This document shows, in pieces, positions 5,967-11,797 of a stretch of 11,797 bases of DNA. The DNA comes from Thermoanaerobaculia bacterium. GTDB taxonomy: Bacteria > Acidobacteriota > Thermoanaerobaculia > Gp7-AA8. The position numbers and the translations under genes are program-made. The notes under the pieces were generated by a model. The model did not search any database. It was not told the DNA's origin and saw nothing but the letters and a program-made list of their open reading frames with translations. Where the stretch lies: positions 1-11,797 of the forward strand of contig JAMPYE010000089.1 of the NCBI GenBank assembly GCA_023700825.1, given 5' to 3'. Each line of letters begins with the position of its first letter. Position 1 is the first letter of the stretch.

Positions 5967-8609
5967 ATGGAAATCGCGGCAGGCCGGCGTCTCGGGCCAT
6001 ACGAGATCGTCTCGCGCATCGGCGCGGGTGGAATGGGCGAAGTGTGGAAGGGGCGCGACACGCGGCTCGAGAGGAGCGTCGCCATCAAGATCCTCCCCGG
6101 CGAGCTCGCCTCGAACCCGCAGTTCAGGAGCCGCTTCGAGCGCGAGGCGAAAACGATCTCGCAGCTCAACCACACGCACATCTGCACGCTCTACGACGTC
6201 GGTCACGAGGACGGCGTCGACTTTCTCGTCATGGAGCTTCTCGAGGGCGAGAGCCTCGCCGACAGAATCGCGCGAGGGCCTCTTCCCCTTCACGAAGTGC
6301 TTCGCTTCGGCCAGCAGATCGCAGAGGCACTCGACAAGGCGCACCGTCAGGGAGTCGTCCATCGCGACCTGAAGCCGGCTAACGTGATGCTTACGAAGGC
6401 GGGAGCGAAGCTGCTCGACTTCGGTCTCGCCAAGATCGCGCAACCCGAGGTGTCGCTCGACGACCTGACGCAGCAAAAGCCCCTGACGCGCGAGGGAACG
6501 ATCGTCGGAACGTTTCAGTACATGTCGCCCGAGCAACTCGAGGGCGAAGAGGCCGACGCGCGCACCGACATCTTCTCCCTCGGCGCAGTGCTCTTCGAGA
6601 TGGCGACGGGCGTACGCGCCTTCGACGGCAAGACGAAGACGTCGCTGATCGCGGCGATCGTCAGCTCGCATCCGCAGCCGGTCAGCCAGGTGCAGCCGCT
6701 CGCCCCCCCGGCGCTCGACCACATCATCCACAAGTGCCTCGAAAAAGATCGCGACGACCGCTGGCAGAGCGCGCACGACATCGCCGAGGAGCTCAAGTGG
6801 CTCTCCACCGCGGGGTCGCAGGCGGGAGTCGGCGCACCGGTCATCGCGCGGCGCAAGCGACGGGAGCTGGGCCTGTACGCTGCGGTCGCGCTTCTTCTCG
6901 TCGCCGCGAGCACTCTCGCGTTTTTTCTCACGAGGAAGAGCGCTCCGGCGATGGTCTACCGCGCATCGCTCGTCCTTCCGAGCAACATGAACTACTACGC
7001 CGGGGCGCCGGCGATTTCGCCGGACGGATCGACGCTCGCCTACTCCGCGCCGCTTCCGGGCGGAGAGTCGGCGATCTGGATACGAAAGTTCAACGAGCCG
7101 AAATCGCGCCTGCTGGAGGGAACCACTGGGGGACGGGTGCCGTTCTGGTCACCCGATGGACGCTTCATCGGGTATGCGGGACCGACGAAACTCATGAAGG
7201 TCGCCGTGACCGGCGGACAGTCCGAAGAGCTCGCGGCGAAGGCCGATCCGTGGGGTGCAAGCTGGAACGAAGACGGCGTGATCCTTTACACGCCAGGGCG
7301 TGAGGGCCCGATCTTTCGAACCTCCACGAGCGGCGGCGAGCCGAAGCCGGTAACCGACCCCAAGGCGCTGGGCCACCGGGCGCATCTCTGGCCGACCTTC
7401 CTCCCCGACCAGAAGCGCTTCCTCTTTCTCGCGGTGCCCGAGGGTGACGCGACAAAACGCTCTGCGATCTGGATCGCTTCGCTCGATCCGGCGGACAAGC
7501 CGGCGTTCGTCGTGAACGCCGACACGAATTGCGCCTACGTTCGCGACGGGTACCTGTTTCACGTGCGCGACGGAATTCTGCGCGCGCAACGCTTCGATCC
7601 GAAAAGCGGAAAAGTCGAAGGCGACGCCATATCGATCTCGCCGATTCAGATCTCGAACCTCGGACTGGCGGCCTACTTCGCGGTGAGCGAAACGGGGACT
7701 CTGGTCTATGTCGAGCAGGGGAGCGAGGACCTTTCGGAGCTCGTCTGGCTCGACCGCCAGGGACGACGCCTCGGCAACATCGGAGTCCCCGGCTATTACT
7801 GGTCGCCGCGCCTGTCGCGCGACGAGAGAAAAGTCGCGATCGACAAGAGCGACTCGAGCGGCAAGGGCGACATCTGGCTCGTCGAGACGGAACGGCCCGG
7901 ACTCACGCGACTGACGTTCGACCCGTCGAACGAGAGCTCCCCCGCCTGGAGCTACGACAACCGCACCGTCTTCTATTTCATCACCTCTGGCGGTACGGGT
8001 GCGGATCTCTCGATGGTCTCGGTGGCCGGAGGAGAGCCGAAGCACCTGACCGCGACCGCGGATCGCAGCGAGTTCCTCACGGACGTCAGCCCGGACGGAA
8101 CGACGCTCGCGGTCGAGCAGTCGCTCAGCGGAAATCAGCGCGCTCAAACCGACATCGCACTCTTGTCGCTCGCGACGAAAACCGTGACCCCGTTCCTCGC
8201 CTCGCCGGCGGCGGAAGGTGCTGCCCGGTTCTCGCCCGACGGCAAGTGGCTCGCTTACGTGTCCGACGAAAATGGACGCATGGAGGTGTTCGTGCAGTCC
8301 AATCCTCCGGGCAACGGCAAGTGGCAGATCTCCACGGCCGGCGGAACGCAGCCTTGCTGGTCGCACGACGGGAAGGAGCTCTTCTATCTCTCGACCGACA
8401 CGAAGATCATGAGCGTCGCGATCAGCACGGGGACCGGCTTCGAAGCGGCGACCCCCGTTTCCCTCTTCGCCGTGAGCCTGCGTCCCGATACCCTCGCGCA
8501 GTTCGACGTCAGTCGCGACGGGCGCTTCCTCGTCAACAGCATCGTCCCGCGTACCGACACGCCGACCTCGCTCGTCACCGACTGGCGCGCGCTGTTCGTG
8601 AAGGAGTGA
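5967..8609 (+). CDS. Receptor-like Ser/Thr protein kinase with C-terminal TolB/PD40-type propeller
   Basis: 880 residues. The Hanks-type kinase domain (about 12-280) has every main motif: the glycine loop IGAGGMGEVW (18-27), VAIK with Lys41, HRDLKPAN (132-139, Asp134), DFG (151-153), SPE in place of APE (187-189) and DIFSLG (201-206). A single membrane segment (about 302-323) follows basic residues, so the kinase should face the cytoplasm and the rest the periplasm. Residues about 330-880 hold repeated propeller blades with SPDG-type turns (ISPDGSTLAYS, WSPDGRFIGYAG, VSPDGTTLAVEQ, FSPDGKWLAYVS). The propeller probably senses a ligand or partner and signals by phosphorylation; targets unknown. 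GGAG 6 nt before ATG 5967 is preferred over GTG 5955. Monocistronic, with a convergent neighbour. Confidence 0.95.
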   Translation: MEIAAGRRLGPYEIVSRIGAGGMGEVWKGRDTRLERSVAIKILPGELASNPQFRSRFEREAKTISQLNHTHICTLYDVGHEDGVDFLVMELLEGESLADRIARGPLPLHEVLRFGQQIAEALDKAHRQGVVHRDLKPANVMLTKAGAKLLDFGLAKIAQPEVSLDDLTQQKPLTREGTIVGTFQYMSPEQLEGEEADARTDIFSLGAVLFEMATGVRAFDGKTKTSLIAAIVSSHPQPVSQVQPLAPPALDHIIHKCLEKDRDDRWQSAHDIAEELKWLSTAGSQAGVGAPVIARRKRRELGLYAAVALLLVAASTLAFFLTRKSAPAMVYRASLVLPSNMNYYAGAPAISPDGSTLAYSAPLPGGESAIWIRKFNEPKSRLLEGTTGGRVPFWSPDGRFIGYAGPTKLMKVAVTGGQSEELAAKADPWGASWNEDGVILYTPGREGPIFRTSTSGGEPKPVTDPKALGHRAHLWPTFLPDQKRFLFLAVPEGDATKRSAIWIASLDPADKPAFVVNADTNCAYVRDGYLFHVRDGILRAQRFDPKSGKVEGDAISISPIQISNLGLAAYFAVSETGTLVYVEQGSEDLSELVWLDRQGRRLGNIGVPGYYWSPRLSRDERKVAIDKSDSSGKGDIWLVETERPGLTRLTFDPSNESSPAWSYDNRTVFYFITSGGTGADLSMVSVAGGEPKHLTATADRSEFLTDVSPDGTTLAVEQSLSGNQRAQTDIALLSLATKTVTPFLASPAAEGAARFSPDGKWLAYVSDENGRMEVFVQSNPPGNGKWQISTAGGTQPCWSHDGKELFYLSTDTKIMSVAISTGTGFEAATPVSLFAVSLRPDTLAQFDVSRDGRFLVNSIVPRTDTPTSLVTDWRALFVKE

Positions 8610-8651
8610 TCAAAGGCAATGCTGGATGCGGAGCACGGAAGTAGATGGCTC

Positions 8652-8767
8652 ATGTGGCGCAGGCACTCCTGCCTGCGCGTCGCCGAAGGCGACCTGTAAA
8701 TCCTGTCTTGGTGCCCCGACAGGGCGGCGCTTCGCGCCGCGCGCAGGCAAGAGTGCCTGCGCCACAT
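8652..8767. repeat. Paired-hairpin intergenic repeat, copy B
   Basis: 116 bp in the convergent space between the kinase and the lipoprotein hydrolase. The ends, 8652-8678 and 8741-8767, are 27-bp inverted repeats matching at 26 positions, both starting ATGTGGCGCAGGCACTC when read inward. Each end is itself a hairpin (GCGCAGGC/GCCTGCGC). The interior has GTCGCC-GAA-GGCGAC, CCTGTC...GACAGG and GGCGC-TTC-GCGCC. It is the best-preserved copy in the window and probably helps end transcription from both sides (inference). Confidence 0.88.
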
Positions 8768-8806
8768 CACGCGCGCGGCCTAACCCACGTGTCCGTTCAC
8801 AACCGC

Positions 8807-9856
8807 TCACTCTCCCCGCTCCAACACCGCGCCGATCGGCTTTGCCGACTGCAGGAGACCTTTCGCCTGCTCCGAACCCGTGAGGTGCGCGGCCCAGAAC
8901 GCGTCGCTGTATTCGAGAATCAAATCGACGTGTCGCTGCTGCTCCATGTCGCGCGACATGAGCATCGGCGGCTCCTCGGCGTCCAGCCGGCCGTTCCGCT
9001 TCGCGATCTTCATCGTCTCCCGGTCGGCGAACGTCAGGTGCTCGGCGCCGTCGATGTTCAGGAAGTAGCGCGGAGCGCCGCGAATGGCATCGAACGCACG
9101 GCGCCGGTGCTTCAGCGTCGTCATCCAGAACCATGAAGAGTCGCGCGTGCCGCTCATGTGCATCGTCGGCACGTCGATCGCCTCGAAATCCCGAAGATTC
9201 GGCGACCAGTCCATCGTCGGCGGCGAAAGGATCAGCGCCGCCTTCACTCGCTCGTCGCGAAAGCTCCGTGCCCCGACGTCGGGAAAGTTGACGAGCATTC
9301 CGACCAGTGTCAGCGCCGTATGCGCGCCGTAGGAATGCCCTCCGACGCCCACACGCGCGAGATCGAGCTTCCGCCAGATCTCCCCGCCTTCGGCCCCTGC
9401 CGCGCGCGCCTCCATCACGTCGATCACGAAGCTCACGTCCCGCGGGCGGTCCGCGTACTCCTCGCTGTTGTACGCCGCGCGGAAGATCTTCCAACGCCCC
9501 TTCGTCCGCATCAGCTCGCTGTCGCTCGCGACATGCTGCACGTGAATCGAAACGAATCCGCGGCTCGCCCACTCGCGGCCGAGGTAGACGTAGCCCTGCC
9601 TCGAGCTTCCGAGCCCGTGGGAGAAGATGATGACCGGGAACGGCGCCTCACCGCTCTTCGGCGCGTAGACCTTGATCGGCACGTCGCGGTCGCGCGCCGG
9701 GTCGTGCAGGAGCTCGAGAGATTCCGTTACATCCGGTGGCGGAGCCGGCGTCACGACGCGCTCGCTACTGCCTCCGATGGAGGCGCATCCGCTGAAGACC
9801 GCGAAGCATAGAGTCAGCAGGGCGACGCCGGTCGCACGAGCATGGGTTGATGGCAT
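8807..9856 (-). CDS. Lipoprotein alpha/beta hydrolase (PAF-acetylhydrolase/chlorophyllase-like)
   Basis: 349 residues. A lipoprotein signal peptide with hydrophobic stretch 11-21 and lipobox FSGC (Cys24) predicts a membrane-anchored protein on the periplasmic side or outer membrane. The hydrolase domain has the strand and oxyanion turn PVIIFSHGLGSSR (74-86), the nucleophile elbow GGHSYGAH (172-179, Ser175), Asp239 in SGTRD and His273 in GAEHLTF, a complete catalytic triad. The FSHGLG...SRGF pattern is that of PAF-acetylhydrolase, dienelactone-hydrolase and chlorophyllase-like esterases; the natural substrate is unknown. The ATG at 9856 has only a weak ribosome site. Its 5' end faces the antiporter gene across 53 bp, so both promoters must be packed into that gap or overlap the genes. 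Confidence 0.9.
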   Translation of the reverse strand: MPSTHARATGVALLTLCFAVFSGCASIGGSSERVVTPAPPPDVTESLELLHDPARDRDVPIKVYAPKSGEAPFPVIIFSHGLGSSRQGYVYLGREWASRGFVSIHVQHVASDSELMRTKGRWKIFRAAYNSEEYADRPRDVSFVIDVMEARAAGAEGGEIWRKLDLARVGVGGHSYGAHTALTLVGMLVNFPDVGARSFRDERVKAALILSPPTMDWSPNLRDFEAIDVPTMHMSGTRDSSWFWMTTLKHRRRAFDAIRGAPRYFLNIDGAEHLTFADRETMKIAKRNGRLDAEEPPMLMSRDMEQQRHVDLILEYSDAFWAAHLTGSEQAKGLLQSAKPIGAVLERGE

Positions 9857-9909
9857 GACCCCGAGTCTACTACGGGCAGCTTTGTGGCAGACTGAGGTCC
9901 GGATCGATC

Positions 9910-11613
9910 ATGCCGCACGAACTGACACTCATTACGACGATCGCCGCGGGCCTCGGGCTCGCGTTCATCTTCGGCCTCATCGCAGCGAGGCTGAAGATGC
10001 CGCCGCTCGTCGGCTACCTGGTGGCCGGCATCGTCGTCGGGCCGCACACCGGGGGCTTCGTCGCCGACATGGCGCTGGCGAGCCAGCTCGCCGAGATCGG
10101 CGTCATGCTGCTGATGTTCGGCGTCGGGCTGCATTTCTCGATCGGGGACCTGCTCGACGTTCGGAAGATCGCGCTTCCCGGCGCAGTGGTGCAGATCACC
10201 GTCGCATCGCTCCTCGGCGGCGGACTTGCGGTCGTCTGGGGCTGGTCGTTTGGCGCCGCCCTCGTCTTCGGGCTGTCGCTCTCCTGCGCCAGCACCGTCG
10301 TGCTGCTTCGCGCGCTTGAGGTGCGGGGCCAGCTCGAGTCGTTCAACGGCCGGATCGCGGTGGGCTGGCTCGTCGTCGAGGACCTGGTCTGCGTTCTCGT
10401 GCTCGTGCTCCTTCCACCGCTCGCGCCGCTCCTCGCCCCGTCGGCCGGCGCGCCCGCCGCCGCCGCTGGAGGCTGGACCGCGATCGCCATCACCCTCGGG
10501 AAGGTCGCTGCGTTCGTCGTGCTGATGCTCGTGGTCGGGCGGCGCGTGTTTCCCCGCCTCCTCTGGATCGTCGCGAAGACCGGTTCGCGAGAGCTCTTCA
10601 CGCTCTGCGTCATCGCGGCGGCGATCGGCGTGGCCTACGCTTCGGCGCAGCTGTTCGGCGTGTCATTCGCGCTCGGCGCGTTCTTCGCCGGCATGATGAT
10701 GCGGGAATCCGACTTGAGCCACCGCGCCGCGCAGGATTCGCTGCCGCTGCAGGATGCCTTCTCCGTGCTCTTCTTCGTTTCGGTCGGAATGCTGTTCGAA
10801 CCGAAGATTCTCGTCGAGAAGCCGCTCGCGGTGCTCGCCGTCGTCGCGATCGTCATGTTCGGCAAGACGCTCGCCGCGATCGCGATCGTCGTCGCGTTCC
10901 GCTATCCGCTCAACACGGCGCTGACGGTCGGCAGCAGCCTCGCGCAAATCGGCGAATTCTCGTTCATCCTCGCGGCGCTTGGAGTCTCCCTCGGCATCAT
11001 GCAGCCGGAGGCGCAGAGCCTAATCCTCGCGGGCTCGATCATCTCGATCGCGCTCAATCCCGCGATGTTCGCCGCGATCGAACCGGCGCAGCGCTGGATT
11101 CGATCGCGCTCGAGTCTTGCGCGGCAATTCGACCGCAGCCCCGACCCGCTTGCCGAGCTGCCGATGGAGACCGACCAGACGCAGCTCACCGGGCAGGTGG
11201 TGCTCGTCGGCTACGGACGCGTCGGCAGCCGGATCGCACATTCACTGCACGAGCAGAAGATCCCGTTCGTCGTCGTCGAGACGAATCGCGAGAAGGTGGA
11301 GCACCTCCGCGCGCGCGGCTACAACGCGGTGTCGGGTGACGCGGGCGATCCCGCCGTGCTGATCCAGGGACACGTCGCGCGCGCAGGAATGCTCGTCATC
11401 GCGACACCCGACACGGTCGACGTGCGCCGCATGGTCGAGGTCTCGCGCATGCTCAACCCGCGGATCGACATCGTCATCCGCACGCACAGCGACGAGCAGG
11501 CCGAGCTGCTCCGCCAGGAACAGGCCGGCACCATCTTCATGGGCGAGCACGAGCTCGCCCTCGGCATGACGCGCCACATCGTGGAAACGATGGAGCGAAG
11601 AGGCGGGCCATAG
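9910..11613 (+). CDS. ybaL: YbaL/Kef-type monovalent cation:proton antiporter (CPA2) with TrkA-N domain
   Basis: 567 residues. The integral membrane Na+/H+ exchanger domain (about 5-395, a dozen or so hydrophobic segments) includes PPLVGYLVAGIVVGPHTGGF (31-50), LLMFGVGLHFS (67-77), GWLVVEDLV with the Glu157-Asp158 pair (152-160), and SFALGAFFAGM (252-262). A cytoplasmic Rossmann RCK/TrkA-N domain (about 428-550) has the nucleotide-binding VLVGYGRVGS (431-440) and an acidic residue at the end of the second strand (VVVETN, 454-459). The whole length aligns by eye with E. coli YbaL, including SFALGAFFAG and the C-terminal FMGE.E.A block. It probably exchanges K+ or Na+ for H+ under control of a bound nucleotide. 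The start has only a distant GAGG; an upstream alternative was not found. Confidence 0.95.
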   Translation: MPHELTLITTIAAGLGLAFIFGLIAARLKMPPLVGYLVAGIVVGPHTGGFVADMALASQLAEIGVMLLMFGVGLHFSIGDLLDVRKIALPGAVVQITVASLLGGGLAVVWGWSFGAALVFGLSLSCASTVVLLRALEVRGQLESFNGRIAVGWLVVEDLVCVLVLVLLPPLAPLLAPSAGAPAAAAGGWTAIAITLGKVAAFVVLMLVVGRRVFPRLLWIVAKTGSRELFTLCVIAAAIGVAYASAQLFGVSFALGAFFAGMMMRESDLSHRAAQDSLPLQDAFSVLFFVSVGMLFEPKILVEKPLAVLAVVAIVMFGKTLAAIAIVVAFRYPLNTALTVGSSLAQIGEFSFILAALGVSLGIMQPEAQSLILAGSIISIALNPAMFAAIEPAQRWIRSRSSLARQFDRSPDPLAELPMETDQTQLTGQVVLVGYGRVGSRIAHSLHEQKIPFVVVETNREKVEHLRARGYNAVSGDAGDPAVLIQGHVARAGMLVIATPDTVDVRRMVEVSRMLNPRIDIVIRTHSDEQAELLRQEQAGTIFMGEHELALGMTRHIVETMERRGGP

Positions 11614-11723
11614 GCCCCGTGGCGGCGGATTCCAATCCGCCGCGGTCCCCATGCTTGCCGTCGTGACGCTTCCTGTCGGCGCTTCGCGCCGCGCGGCGCA
11701 TTGGAATGCGCCGCCACGAGGCC
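11613..11723. repeat. Paired-hairpin intergenic repeat, copy C
   Basis: 111 bp with 33-bp inverted ends (11613-11645 and 11691-11723), identical at 29 positions. Each end is a hairpin with 10-bp arms, GCGGCGGATT/AATCCGCCGC on the left and GCGGCGCATT/AATGCGCCGC on the right. The interior CCTGTCGGCGCTTCGCGCCG matches the core of the copy at 8652. Its first base is the last base of the antiporter stop codon, and it ends just before the stop of the convergent gene. Likely bidirectional terminator or mRNA-end structure. Confidence 0.85.
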
Positions 11724-11797
11724 TCACCCGAACTGCACGGAGCGCCGCGTCAGCGACCCCAGCCAGAAGCCGGTGATTGGAAAGCTCGGCGCCACAC
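11724..11797 (-). CDS. C-terminal end of an unidentified gene, runs off right edge
   Basis: The minus-strand frame entering at the right edge gives 23 residues (VAPSFPITGFWLGSLTRR, then SVQFG) and a TGA at 11724-11726. The hydrophobic FPITGFWLGSL followed by an arginine pair looks like the end of a membrane protein, but this is too short to name. The other two minus frames are less protein-like. It converges on the antiporter gene, with the repeat at 11613-11723 exactly between the stops. Confidence 0.5.
   Translation of the reverse strand, partial: VAPSFPITGFWLGSLTRRSVQFG

Noticed and set aside
5630..6187. N-terminal extension of the small hydrolase
   Set aside because: The extension is translated repeat plus antisense kinase sequence; the alpha/beta hydrolase fold starts exactly at Met 5629.
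5679..6776. 365-codon minus-strand open frame
   Set aside because: Antisense to the kinase domain, which has all catalytic motifs on the plus strand; its end is repeat sequence.
7149..8366. 405-codon minus-strand open frame
   Set aside because: Antisense to the kinase propeller region; Arg-rich shadow without a domain.
8652..8767. Could the hairpin repeats be a CRISPR array?
   Set aside because: The repeated units are inverted, not direct, there are only two arms per element, and no regular spacer follows. No CRISPR array is seen anywhere in the window.
9857..9909. Divergent promoters between lipoprotein hydrolase and antiporter
   Set aside because: The 53-bp gap must contain or adjoin promoters, but I found no -35/-10 pair with acceptable spacing on either strand.

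Overview
The window is GC-rich and looks like a bacterial chromosome, most likely Acidobacteriota or a neighbouring soil phylum. This is inferred from the membrane-anchored Ser/Thr kinase with a TolB/PD40-type propeller, a family especially abundant there, and from short paired-hairpin intergenic repeats. No rRNA, tRNA or CRISPR array was seen, so the phylum call is moderate.

Left part (1-3824, all minus strand): the promoter-proximal end of a type I-G (formerly I-U) CRISPR-Cas effector operon. csb1 (cas7) comes first and overlaps the start of csb2 (cas5-cas6 fusion), which runs off the left edge. Upstream and codirectional is a HTH-WYL regulator. The gap between regulator and csb1 carries two dyad-symmetric sites with a TTCC...GGAA core and a tandem 10-mer next to the csb1 ribosome site. 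This is a candidate ligand-controlled cas operon.

Middle (3825-5629, minus strand): a 337-bp gap with several inverted repeats, then a two-gene operon in which a small alpha/beta hydrolase is followed after 16 bp by an AraC-type regulator.

Right part (5630-11797): a plus-strand receptor-like Ser/Thr kinase with its own candidate promoter; a convergent minus-strand lipoprotein hydrolase; a divergent plus-strand YbaL/Kef-type cation:proton antiporter; and the last 23 codons of an unidentified minus-strand gene. Three copies (A, B, C) of a 111-128 bp repeat, each made of two inverted hairpins around a GGCGCTTCG core, lie in the intergenic spaces at 5741, 8652 and 11613. Copy C fills exactly the space between two convergent stop codons.

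Most of the right part is ordinary chromosomal content. The parts worth a second look are the cas operon control region and the repeat family.
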